DNA of 64,000 bases from Plectosphaerella cucumerina (taxonomy: Eukaryota > Ascomycota > Sordariomycetes > Glomerellales > Plectosphaerellaceae). The notes below the pieces were generated by a model. That model did not search any database. It saw only the letters and a program-made list of their open reading frames with translations, and had not been told where the DNA came from. The stretch lies in contig JAGPXD010000002.1 in assembly GCA_020746995.1 (NCBI GenBank), positions 5,208,001 to 5,272,000 on the forward strand, read 5' to 3'. Position 1 is the first letter of the stretch, and the number at the start of each line of letters is the position of its first letter. A program made the position numbers and the translations under genes. Positions 24,901 through 36,575 of the stretch are shown piece by piece.

Positions 24901-26393
24901 AAAAGCAAACAAGGCAGACGAACTGATGGCCTGGCCTCAGCTGCTTCTGAGTTCTGACCACCCTCCGCTCGGGCTCCCCACACTGCCAGCGCATGAGTAA
25001 GTGATACTTACCTCAGCCCTATAGCGAGCGCCCCAGAAGGTGCCACTGGGGGTGTTTGAGTTGTACAGGCCACCACTGGCCGGCGACTGTCACTACAGGC
25101 CGAGGTGGTCAGTGGATAGGGTCCGCTGGTCCTGCAACATTGTTCTCGGACCGACTGTGCGTGCTGCCTGGCAGTCCCTGAAGTGTATACGAATTACTGT
25201 ATTGGGCCAACCCTGGACCCTCGAGCAGAGTCGGGACATCGGCTATTCCTGTCACCACACGACCGCGATAGCCGTTGCGCAGAAGCCCGACGGAGCATTT
25301 TCACTCCTTTCCCATGGTTGAGAAATCTTCCGGCTGCAGGTCACTCCCGCAGAACATGGCTTCTTAAGTAATTAAGTCGAATCGACGGCATGTGGAGTAC
25401 CTTTCATCTACCCCAGGATGACTGATCACAAATGTGATCCTCGCCAGCATTGCACAGCTTTCATTGCGGCCCCTACGAGATCGCGGCTATTGCCTGCCGC
25501 TCCTTCAAATCCCGTGACGTGAAAGACCATGTTCAGTGGATTTAAACCGGCCAGAATGCGCTGATGCTGTCGGGCACGGCGAGATTCAGGGTCCGACTCG
25601 GGGCGGGGCACCGGACTGTCACTGATCACTGGGACACCTGCAAACCTGTCTGCCATTGTGCTGGAGGAAAAGAGCATCTGGGCATGGGGGGTGCAAATGG
25701 GTTGAAATGAGAAATGGGCCCCGCTGCATCGTGCATCTGTCGGGGAAGCCGGGCCACCGCCGGTGTGAACCTGACCCCTGTCCCCGGGCGCCTCCCCCCA
25801 GTCGGTGTGTCCTTGCCCCACCATCCACCCCAATCGGGACGGACGGACCGGTAGACCTCGGTGGCGCCCACTCACCGAGGAGCAGTACCGCTGAGTCATC
25901 CTTGTGCTTTTCAGCCACTGGCGCCACCGTTCACCTGCCGAGGGAAGAGGTTCCACATTGGCGGGTTGTGGCTGACAAGGAAAGATGACAGCCATCCACT
26001 ACCGGCCGGTATTCATACAACCACGACGACATCGACCTCGAGCATCGACGACAACGACCGATCGAGGATCGCCTCGAGCCGGATACACAACACTATCACC
26101 CCCGTAGTGACCTCGCTCTCGCCAATCGTCTCTGCAATGCGGGCGTAGGAGAACACCTCACCTCCGGACCTCTTCCTCGCCTCGCCTCGCCTCGCCTCCA
26201 ACTTTCGCCTCTTCATGATATCCGTCCGATCCTCCCATGCGCACCCCGTCTTGACGAGCGCCCCCGAGCCCTGGCGCCTCCCGCCATTCCGCCGGCGCAA
26301 CATACTCCGCTAGGCGCATTGATGGGATCTCATCCGCCGAGCTGAACCCTCCTCCCTTCGCATCTTCAACCCCAGTTTCCCCTCCCTTCGACC
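21985..26393. other. 4.4-kb intergenic region before EDEM-like gene
   Basis: No convincing coding gene, RNA gene or transposon seen. Open frames are short and of random appearance. An 11-base poly-G run occurs at 23487-23497. From about 26010 to 26393 the + strand becomes C/T-rich and leader-like, with a (CTCGC)4 repeat at 26176-26195 and several short upstream ATGs (26136, 26215, 26327) that could act as uORFs for the mannosidase gene. Confidence 0.55.
26176..26195 (+). repeat. (CTCGC)4 pentanucleotide repeat in leader of EDEM-like gene
   Basis: Four exact CTCGC units about 200 bp before the ATG at 26394, within the pyrimidine-rich leader. Confidence 0.85.
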
Positions 26394-29300
26394 ATGCGCT
26401 CCGCAACATGGCTGGCGGCTTGCCTCGCCCTGCCATGGACCTCGCCAGTCGCTGCCATGGGTCCCGCCCGCTTGGCTGAGCTGCGCAAGTCCACCGTCGA
26501 GGTCTTCCAGCACGGCTACAACAACTACATGGACCATGCCTTTCCTGAGGACGAGGTGTGCTCCCCCGCTCCTCCGCTTGAGAAACCCTCCGATCCTAGA
26601 CTGACACCACCTCCGTGCAGCTCCGGCCGGTATCATGTACACCGCTCACGCGCGACCCGCTGAACCCCAGCAACTACGACCTCAACGACGTCCTCGGGAA
26701 CTACTCCCTGACCCTCATCGATAGCCTGTCAACCCTCGCCGTGCTTGCTGGCACCCCCTCAGACGAAGAGACCGCCTCATGGGCCCTACATCAGTTTCAG
26801 GACGGCGTAGCAAAGTTCGTACACTACTATGGCGACGGGAGGAGAGGTCCCTCAGGACAAGGAGAGCGCGCGCGAGGATTCGATCTCGACAGCAAGGTGC
26901 AGGTCTTTGAGACGGTCATTCGCGGGGTCGGCGGTCTCCTGAGCGCCCATCTGTTCGCCATCGGGGAGCTGCCCATCCCGGGATACCGGCCCTCCCGACC
27001 TCCTGCCGACTACGCGCCCCCAGACCCCCTCGAGTGGCCTCCCATCGCCTGGCCCGATGGCTTCAGATACGACGGCCAACTCTTGCGCCTGGCACTGGAT
27101 CTCGCAGAGAGGCTGCTACCGGCCTTCTACACCACTACCGGTCTGCCATACCCGCGCGTCAACCTTCGCCACGGCATCCCATTCTACATCAACTCGCCCC
27201 TGCACAAGGTATCCCCCAACGACCCCGACTCGACGGAGCGGTCGCGCGAGAAGACCGACACATGTAGCGCCGGCGCCGGCAGTCTAGTCCTCGAGTTCAC
27301 CGTCCTCAGCCGCCTAACCGACGACCCCAGGTTCGAGAACCTGGCCAAGCGCGCCTTCTGGACCGTCTGGAAGGCCAAGAGTGACATTGGCCTCGTCGGC
27401 AACGCCATCGACCCCGAAAAGGGCGAATGGGTCAGCTACGACACGGGCATCGGCGCCGGCGTCGACAGCTTCTTCGAGTATGCCCTCAAGAGCCACATCC
27501 TGCTCTCAGGCCACGACACGCCCAACATCACCGCGCCGCACCCGCCCGCCGACCGCGAGTGGCTCGACCCCAATGCCCTCCACTCCGAGCCACTGAGCCC
27601 CGAGGAGCACTCGTCCGGCGCCTTCCTCGAAGCCTGGCACCAAGCTCACGCCGCCATCAAGAGGCATCTCTACAACGACGTCCACCACCCTTACTATATG
27701 ACGGGCCACAGGACCAGGGGCTACCCCTTCACCGCTTGGATCGACAGCCTGGCCGCCTTCTACCCAGGCCTCCTCGCCATGGCCGGCGAGGTCGACGAGG
27801 GCCAGGACGCTAACCTCCTCTACACGGCCCTGTGGACGCGCTACGGCGCCCTCCCCGAGCGCTGGTCCGTCCGGGACAGGCAGATCGATTCGGGCATCGG
27901 CTGGTGGCCCGGCCGCCCCGAGTTCATCGAGTCGACCTACCACCTCTACAGAGCCACAAACGACCCCTGGTACCTCCACGTCGGCGAGATGGTCCTCTCC
28001 GACATTGACCGCCTCTGCAGGACCCGGTGCGGCTGGTCCGGCCTCCAGAACGTCGACACGGGCGAAAAGGCAGACCGCATGCAGAGCTTCTTCCTGGGTG
28101 AAACCACAAAGTACCTCTACCTGCTTTTTGACCCTGACCACCCCTTCAACAAGCTCGACAAGGAGTTTGTCTTTAGCACGGAAGCCCACCCGCTCATTAT
28201 CCCTCGTCAGCGGCCAGCCTGGCGCAGCAAGCAGCAGAAGCAACACGACCGTCTCATCAAGGACCTCGACGCCTACTTCGACGAAGGCTATACTAACACG
28301 TGCCCGGCCCCCGCCAAAGAGGTACCGCTCACCGGCTCCGTTCTCGCCGCGAGGCCCGACGTCTTCCAGGCGGCCAGCTTCGTCCTCCTGCACCGCGTGC
28401 CGAACCCCTACTCGGGCATGGAGGAGGTCCCCGCCAGCGGGGGCTCGACGGAGCCGACGCTCAGGTACAAGTCGAACCACACCTTCTTCCCCTGGACGCT
28501 GCCGCGCTCCGCCATTCCTGAGAACGGCACCTGCGCCGCCCTCGCCTTCAAGCCAACTCTGCTCATCGAGTTCCCCTCCTCCGTCCAGCGCATGGACGCC
28601 GGCAGCGCCCTAAACCAGCTCTTTGCCAACACGGCCGCCATCAAGACGCCCACGGGCGCGAAGATCATCTCCCTCAATGGCCTCAAGGTCACTTTTGTCA
28701 AGGAGGAGACCTCGGACGCCCGCTACGATCACGTCTGGAGGGTCACTCACGTCAACCACATCGCCCTCGGAAAGGACGAGGTCGTCCACATCGACACCGA
28801 TCTCCTCGGCGGCCTAGCGGACCCCCTTTTCAACCGCATCAGGTACCCATCGTATGCGGACCTCGTCCTTGTCTTCGACGACGGCCCTGAGGAAAACACG
28901 ACGGCCGAGATGCCCGTTGACGCCTTCGAAGACACCGAGAGCGCCGAGTCGATTCGCCTCCCCGAAGGCGACGACGTCCCATGGATCCAGCAGGCGGACC
29001 AGGACGCCCCCTCAGGCCGCAGCCTCGACCCCAGCTACGGCTCCATGCTAAAGTCCATCATGCGTGCCGTCACCTCCGTCTTCGACCCCTCCTTCACACC
29101 CGCCCCCAGCGACGCCTCGACAGACGGTTCCATCCCCCTCCGCTTCGAGACCTACAAGGCCTCCCCTCCCGTCGGCAAAGGCGCCGTCCCCCTCCCCGAC
29201 ACCCCCGACGCCGCCCTCCTCTCCTCCCTCGGCGATGCCCAGGGCCCTTCGCCCCTCGACCTCCCCTGGACGACCTTCTTCCTCGCCGGCGACGCCTGCG

Positions 29301-29764
29301 ACGAGCGCCTCCCCGACGCAGCCCCCCGCGACCACCACGTCATCGTCATCCGCCGCGGCGGCTGCTCCTTCAGCACCAAGCTGGCCAACATCCCCGCCGT
29401 CCCCGCCACCCCGCGCTCGCTCCAGCTCGTCGTAGTCGTCGACGACAGCCCACTCGACGCCCCCGACGGCGAACCGCCTCTTTCCAACGACGAGCGCGAC
29501 GAAATGGTCTACGGCGCCAGCCTCTCCCGCCAGCCATGGGACCTCGCTGCCGACATGGTGCAACCGCACCTGGACGAGGAGCAGCGCACCCCCGGCGGCA
29601 TGCCGCGTCACCGTCCCGTGAGCATGCTCATGATCCGCGGTGGCGCGCACGGCGGCCATGGCGGAGCGTACGCACAGTTTGCCCGTGCCACTGGCGCCGG
29701 TGTGCGGAGGAAGTACTTCATCGAGACGCAGGGGAGAAGAGTGGACAATATCATTATCCTTTGA
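26394..29764 (+). CDS. EDEM/Htm1-like GH47 protein with C-terminal PA-like domain (ER-associated degradation)
   Basis: Probable ER-lumen alpha-1,2-mannosidase (GH47) that trims N-glycans of misfolded glycoproteins to mark them for ERAD. Two exons (26394-26555, 26621-29764) give 1101 residues. An N-terminal signal peptide is visible (about 1-21, ending PVAA). The GH47 domain spans about 35-575 and ends with FSTEAHPL, the EDEM-type form of the family's calcium-binding end motif. Conserved stretches include LIDSLSTLAVL and the glycan-pocket segment GAGVDSFFEY. The rest is the long EDEM C-terminal part, with a protease-associated-like domain at about 930-1060 (IVIRRGGCSF). No KDEL/HDEL-type signal ends the protein (it ends NIIIL), so ER retention must rely on a partner such as a disulfide isomerase, as for yeast Htm1. 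The 3' end converges on the APRT gene. Confidence 0.88.
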
Positions 29765-30445
29765 AGAGTAAAACTGGATTTATATAGAGGGCGACGGAAG
29801 TACATAGAGAGCGCGGCTTGGCCGCAGGACTGTTTCCTTGCAGGCCACGATGCACATTACGACACATGATACCTTGGATAAGAGCATAGTTGAACATGGT
29901 TGTTGCCTCCTCGGTGGGGCTTGTTTTTGAATCTTGCACGTCTCAAACATCACATCACCAGTGGCAGTTGGTCGTCTGCTGCATCATTTCTCAAATGTGA
30001 ACATTAGGAGTTGCGCGCCAGCCTGTCCGATCGGGCGGCGTCTCCCCGCCCGCTTCTCCGTCTATGTGATTTCTGTATGCATGCGATCCCGGACACGCAA
30101 GAACGGGTTGCCGTAACAAGAGAGAAGTAGGAAAAAACAAAGTCAAGGAAATGAAAAACCCAGTTTGCCCCATTTTCTTTCACCCCCGGAACGCCAATTG
30201 GATGGCCCCTCGAACGAGTTGCCGAGCGGCCGCGGAAGAAAGATGCTATGAGTGGAAGCCGGTCCTCGGCCGGGCCCGTGTCCTCGCGGGCATGAACGAG
30301 ATGCGATAGGAGAGATGGTGCTGCTGGATTCCTGAGGGGAGGCAGCTTCCCAGAACGTATGTGTTGGTCGAATGTGCTTTGGTCGGAGGAAACGCTTCGG
30401 GTGGTCGAGGAGGCCGGCGGGCCCTGGCGTCAGGCGTCTAGGCGT
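29765..30445. other. Convergent 3' regions of EDEM-like and APRT genes
   Basis: 681 bases between two convergent genes. No credible coding sequence; these are presumably overlapping or abutting 3' untranslated regions. Confidence 0.6.
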
Positions 30446-31157
30446 CTACGCGTCCTCGAGCAGGATAAGGGTCTTGGTGTCGCCCAGCTTCTCACGGCCG
30501 TTGAGGCCGGGGATCTCCAGGATGAAGAGGTAGCCGATGATATCGCCTCCGAGCTGTTTAACGAGGTCGGCGGCAGCCTTTGCAGAGCCACCTTGAGGAA
30601 GGGTCAGCGAGAGGAGGAGAGCAATGCAAGTTTCGGGGAGACAAACCAGTGGCAATGATGTCGTCAACGATCAGGACCTTCTGGCCAGGCTTGATGGCGT
30701 CCTCCTGCATCTGGAAGAAATCGGTGCCGTACTCCTTCTCGTACGAGGCGGTGACGCAGGGACCGGGCAGCTTGCCCTTCTTCCTGACGGGGGCGAAGCC
30801 GAGGTTGCGACGAAGGGCCAGGCCGGGGCCAAAGAGGAAGCCGCGGGCGTCGAGGCCAACGATGATGTCGGGGGACAGGTCGGCGAATCCCTCACGGATC
30901 TGGAGGTCGAGGGCGCCGAGCAGGGTTTCGTGAACGGTGGGGTCGAGGAACAGCGGCATGATGTCGACAAAGTCGATGCCCTTCTGGGGGAAGTCCATGA
31001 AGTGGCGCAGGGAGGCCTTGAGCTTCATCTTCCCACTGGCGAGTTCGGAGGAACCGGCGGCGGAGGCGGTGGGCTGTCGTCCCTCGGCATCTTGATCGGC
31101 GGTCCGGACGGGATGGGCGGCGAGAGGGTTGGGTTGAGGGGCCTGTTCGGAGGACAT
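30446..31157 (-). CDS. APT1: Adenine phosphoribosyltransferase
   Basis: Cytosolic purine-salvage enzyme converting adenine and PRPP to AMP and pyrophosphate. Exons 31157-30647 and 30591-30446 on the minus strand give 218 residues; the intron interrupts the Gly-Gly of the PRPP-binding motif VLIVDDIIATGG. Other signatures are visible: FPQKGIDFVDIMPLF near the N-terminus of the core and ARGFLFGPGLA. The core starts near residue 45, so the enzyme carries about 35 extra, Ala/Ser/Pro-rich residues compared with the usual 180-190; an internal Met (at the start of MKLKASLRHFMDF) could be an alternative start. Symbol given by orthology to yeast APT1. The 5' side is a very C-rich leader on the coding strand (31160-31210). 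Confidence 0.93.
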
Positions 31158-31903
31158 GATGAGGAGAGGGGGGAGGAAGGAAGGGGAAAGGGGGGGGAGG
31201 GGAGGGAAGAAGTAGGTAGGATATGGGAGAGGATGGCGGGAGGCTGGGCCGATATGAGTTTGTATCAGTGAGAGAAATTTTTGGGGTCGGGTCGGGGTGT
31301 TCCTTTCTCACTGACCGCGCAAGATCCGGCGGGTAGGTACTTTTAGGTACGAGACGGCGGGCCAAAAATCGGACGGACAGCCGTGTGCCCGTCTGGTCCC
31401 TCATCCCCCTCCCCTCCCCCTCCCACCTCTCAGGCTGGCAAAGGTGGGCAAGGCATGCAGGGCCGGCCGGTAAGGGGGGCGTGTGGTGGTGGGGTGGAAC
31501 AACAAACACCGGCCTGGGCTTCGTTCGGCGACGGCCACGGCGCGCCGAGCGCAAGTGCATCCATGGAAGCAAGGTCAAGGCTGCTGAGCGGAGGAGACGA
31601 ATGCAAGCTCCCACCCGGCTCCCGCACGGGCAACCTTGCTGGCTCCTTCCCTGGCGGGTAGGTAAGGTGGAATATTACGCACGCTGTCCTGGTACCACGA
31701 GGTAACAGAAGACGGGAGGAAATCACGAAAGCAGGCTGGCCGATGGCGCGGGCAACGGGCGAGGGGTTAATCGCAATCGGGGGAGTGGATGGTCCAGGAT
31801 AAGATATGGTAAAAAAAAAAGTGGTGAGAGACGGCAGCTAACGGATGGGAGTCGCGAGGACCCGGCGAGTAAGCTTCTTGGAGGCGCGATAGGAGTCACC
31901 GCC

Positions 31904-31922
31904 GTGGTGGTGGTGGTGGTGG
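31904..31922 (+). repeat. (GTG)6 microsatellite
   Basis: Six GTG units plus one base in intergenic DNA upstream of APRT. Confidence 0.9.
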
Positions 31923-32348
31923 AAGGCTGACAGGGGAGAGCAAGTTGGTTGGATGGTTGTAGTTCGGACGATGCTGCAGGTCGCAGCGACGGTCGATCGG
32001 CCGTCTTGGGAGCCGGATCTTGTAGCGCCAGGTTCGCTGTATCTTTTGGCATACAACATGACGGGGGAGATTATGGTCCTGCGGTGCGAACGCTCGAGGC
32101 GCAAAGCATCGTGGCCTTCCTGTTGCCGGGACTCGCGCCATTGTGAATGAGGGGCACGGCAGCCTGTCGACCCTGGATCGATGGAGGGGGAGGGAGGGGT
32201 AAACTGAGCGAGCCAGTGCTCAAAGTCAAGGGTGATGGTGCTGCTGGTGCTGGTGCAGGCAGCGCACAACCCCCCTCTGCCCCTCCGTCAAGGCCCCGGC
32301 CGATGGTGGGCAACCAGGGACGCACTCAGCACCCGGTGCGCGGGGCGT

Positions 32349-32366
32349 TGTGTGTGTGTGTGTGTG
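32349..32366 (+). repeat. (TG)9 microsatellite
   Basis: Nine TG dinucleotides in intergenic DNA; the longest dinucleotide repeat noticed in the window. Confidence 0.9.
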
Positions 32367-33064
32367 ATATCAACCAGGCTGCAGTGGGCTGAAGCACAGG
32401 CTGAACGGCCACTTGGACAGCTCCGTCTTGTGCTGCTCCAGTTCGCGGCGCGTTCGGCCGGCGCTGCTATTTCCGCCGGAGACTTGATTGTGCTATGTTT
32501 GTTTTGTGCCTGGCCGGGCAAGGAGCGCTTATATTGCGGGGTTGCGGTGAACATGTCGCCCGCCTGGTCCGCCTGGGCGTTCCGTCCGGCCTAACGGCGC
32601 CTCTGTGTTTCCAGCTGTCTCCAGAGTCTCCCATCTTGATCGTCATTTGCAAAGTGGCTCAAAGGGCAGTCGTCCGTGGTCTGTTTGCTCGTTAATATGT
32701 AGGATGCTGGTGATAATAGCAAAGAGTAAGCCGACGGTCTTGGGCGGGAGGCCATGGGGAAACGGGACACCCGCATATCAACCCCACCACGCCACCATGC
32801 CGTTCCACGTTCGTTCCACGTCGGCTCGTGGCATGCTCAAGCCACCGGATCGCCTGGAGCGAATAAGCCAGGGGCTCCCGAGCTTCAGGCCGCTCTTCTG
32901 GGGTCTGGCGTTCCACGGCCGGCCGAGCCTGTGTGTCCTCCTTTCTGCAGGGTAACGGGCCAGTCGCCGGACCGTCCGTCGTAATTTGGGGGTTGCGGTG
33001 TTGCTGACGGGCTTGCGGGCTGGCTGGCTGCGACGCACGGCACGGTGGCGGGCAGGAGAGATTG

Positions 33065-33081
33065 ATGCATGCTGCATGCAT
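33065..33081. repeat. 8+1+8 inverted repeat ATGCATGC / GCATGCAT
   Basis: Two 8-bp arms separated by a single T. The core contains overlapping TGCATGCA palindromes. Function unknown. Confidence 0.85.
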
Positions 33082-36000
33082 GACAAGGGAGCCGAATGAT
33101 GGGCGGGAGCACACCGCTGGCGCTGGGGGGAGATTGGCATCGTGAGCTCGTGAAGCTGGCCTCCCGAGGCCGTGAAACAAGAAAAGACCGGGGAACGGAA
33201 GAAAATACGGCATCGGCATCGGCATTGGCACCGGCCCTGCAAGAACCCAGCCTGTCATGTCATGTCAGCTCAGCTCGGCCCAGTTCAGTCCCGTCAGTCC
33301 AGCACCAAACAACTCACGGCATGCGTGATCGACAGGCGGCAGGCCCACGGCGGCTCCAGTCCGGTCCGTATCTTCACGGAACAGTGGAGAGAGCGGGCAC
33401 AGCGCCGCGCGTTTCACGGGCGATTCTAGATTGGCGATGGATGGGTGACGGACGGGTCGTGGTGGTGAGGTGTCACAGGCCGTGAATCGGCTACATGGAA
33501 AAGACTGGAACAGGCATGGCGAGATGGAGGGTCGGACTTGACGGCAGGCAGAAGGGACGGAAGAGTCAAGCTTCGCGGGGAACTACCTAAGCAGCAGGCA
33601 GGCAGGCAGCTGTCTCTCAATACCGAGTCGAGTGGTCTTGTCGATCGCTCCTTCCTTACCTACAGGCAATCCTCACCCCTTGGGTGCATCCACTTGACAG
33701 GGCAGGCAAGAACGAACGGCCCTGCCATGGATCGTGACTTCCATCTCAGCCACTGGCGACTGACCCCCATGCTACCTTCCTTGTGCTCTCGATTCGAGGA
33801 AGGTGCCGGTGCCCCTAGACAATGCATTGTGCCCAGCACCCAGTCTGATATGACGCAACCACGACCTGTGTGCTGGATGCGTGTACTCGTAGTGGAAGCC
33901 ATCGTTGAGTGCACCCCCACCTTCAGCTCGATTGCAGTGTGGACTTGCACCACATCCCGACACTCCAGGTTTCTTCCCTTCTCTCAACACACATAGCACG
34001 CACATATCTCGGCCCAACTCAGATCTCCCCGCCAGCCCCGGGCAATGGTGAAACTCCCTTGACAATGCCAGTCGTCAACACTGGACACTCCATGATCCGG
34101 CTTTTCCCTGCCCTAGCGGCGCAGCATGGTGCCACGTCATGCCACATCTCACACTGTTTAGACGCTTCACCGACTATCATCCAAGCCTCCAGATGCACCA
34201 GCCTCCGGCCAGATGTGGGACAAGAAACGCTGCTGTTCTCCGCGGGCGGCCTTGCTACGGTTGCAACCCTACATGGCCTACAAACACGGCTCGTTGTCCC
34301 ATTGCTCGCTTCAGCTTGGCCCAAGACGGAATCCGAAGCACCTGCCACACAGGGAGAAACGACACAAGCATGGATGGGAGGCGTGGGGTGACTGCATCGC
34401 GGCACCCCGTCGCCCTCGCCTCGATCGCGCGCCGTCGAATCAAAGCACCCACGGTCCTCCGGCGGCCACCTTTGGAGGCCTGGAGGGTGTCAGCGACAAG
34501 AAAGTACGTGATGCCCTTGACCGACTAAATTGTGTGCAGCAGACATCCCGCGAGCCAGAGCGAGCGCAACAGCTTTACACATCTCGCCAGAGGGCCAAGA
34601 CACGACCTCGGATTGCCTCTTCCTGTGCAAGCTGCAGACCGGATACTGGAAACCCGTCTCATGCCACCCAGGAGCCCACCCCTCTGTCGACAGCTCTATC
34701 AGCAGTCACAGATGATATGGACTACTCATGATCGCCGCAAGCCCCCAGCCTGCCCCTCGGCGCCGTGGCCTTTGAGGGTACTTGGCGGCCTTGAATAAAC
34801 GTTGCGGAACGTTCAACCCCAAGAGCCTCAACAGCCCCAGCGAGGCCCTTTGCTCAAGGCGCCATTCACTCGGGTCTGCTTGCTCCGCCCGGGATGACCG
34901 GCGACGAAACCGCGAGAAAATTCTTCCGTTGTTCACCATGATCTCCGAGGCCATTTTGCAACAAATCCTCCAGCGTCCCCAGAGCACCAAAACAGCACAC
35001 CACTTGAACCCACCTCGCCGCGGCGCCATCCTCCAAGCACTGGCTGCATTAGCTCCACAGCGCTTCGTCAGAAATACCACGCACCAGGACCACCACCACC
35101 ATCATCACTGGGCACTCGACACCCCTCCGGCCCATAGATATCTGCAATGGCGGGAGACCTTCGTTCCCGCATGCCATGCCATGCCGCGAGGCACCCTCTT
35201 GTCTTGTCCCTAGCCCATCCTGGCTTCGGTGGACTCAGGCTAGCCCTGGTTCCGCCTTCTAGCTGGTTAACCCATCATCCTCACCGCCATTATCACGACT
35301 CGCCCCGAGCCGCGGGCGGATGGCCGGATGGCCGCCGCTTGGCCGGAACCAAGCCTCCAGCTCTGCTCTGCTCTTTGCTGGCGAGCTCTCACTACCTACC
35401 TATCTACTCATACCCCCCCGCGTCGTATACTGGCCTGCCCCCTCGGAAACGTGCAAAGCTGCGCTCCCGTCCCCGTCCCCGGCACTATGCGGCCGTGGTC
35501 GTCTTCCAGCCCCGGCCAGCCCCCTCTCCTGTCTCGGCCCTGATCGGGGAGAAGTGACGGCCGCCGGCGTCACGTCATGTACGTATCTGGCTCGGAAAGG
35601 GTAGGACGACATGATGCAGCCGGCCACTTCAGCAAACACCACCATCGGGACCGGCCATCCGGGCTGGCCTGGTTTGCCTGCTTCGGCACATCGCATGCGG
35701 CACAGATAGATCTCTGGCGTGCCACAAGACATGGGTCTGGCCATCTTGATCCCCCTCCACTCCCGCCAGCACCCGCGCTCTCCATCCACAGCCGCCTCGT
35801 GCGACATGTCGCCCGCCACCCCAGGCCCTGATTCAAGTAGCCCCCGGGTATTCTCTTATCAGCCGTGCCTCTGCGAGTCAAGGGCATGCCGCCAGTCGAG
35901 TCACACATCCTTCGAATGTTTGCTGGTCATCACCGGATACGCTCCTTGTTCTCTCCTGTATCAAACTCCAACGAGGGACGCCGGGCTCCCTCTATTACAA

Positions 36001-36575
36001 CAGTGGTATCTCTGAAACAGGTATCTCTCTATCGCTCGCTTCGACCACCCAAACACATGCAAATGCTCTCGCTTTATAATTGGGAAAAAAGAGGGTATCT
36101 CCTTCGCACGTCGCCACGCCAGTCAGAGATGCCTGACCGGCATCGTCGCCGGCGGGTAGTTCATAATCAACCCGCCCACCTCTGCGTAGAAAGAACAAGA
36201 CGCCAAACAGTGCAGTCGAATCAAAAGTGTAGCCAGGACGGCCACACGGGGAAATGGGCCAACGTGCCCTCGTAGCTGTATGATTTGGTCTATACGGCAT
36301 CTTTCCGAAAAGACAGCGAAGCAAACTCGCCTCTTTGTCGAGAAACTGCCCGGGGCCTATGCGGCTTTGTTGAAAAGGGTAGCGCTGCAGCCATCGCTGG
36401 AAGCTGCTTGAGCTGGGTAAGTCCAGGAGAAGTTGGCTCCCGTTATTCCTCCTCTGCCTATCTAGGGATGCAGGGAGGAACAGCAGACTCCAGCTGAGTG
36501 TTGATATGATGACATGCAGACCGCCGAGTCTGTCATGTACCCTCTCGGGGCCATGCGAGGGACCGTCCTGCTTTC

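Larger units (their letters stand above)
31158..36575. other. 5.4-kb gene-poor region between APRT and a membrane protein gene
   Basis: APRT promoter/leader at the left (C/T-rich on the minus strand to about 31220, with TAGGTACGAG at 31344-31353). After that I see no convincing gene on either strand. Minor repeats: (GTG)6 at 31904-31922, (TG)9 at 32349-32366 and a quasi-palindrome at 33065-33081. The right end is the 3' flank of the minus-strand membrane protein gene. Confidence 0.55.

Noticed and set aside
27506..28480. 324-codon open frame antisense to the EDEM-like gene
   Set aside because: Codon-bias shadow with biased composition.
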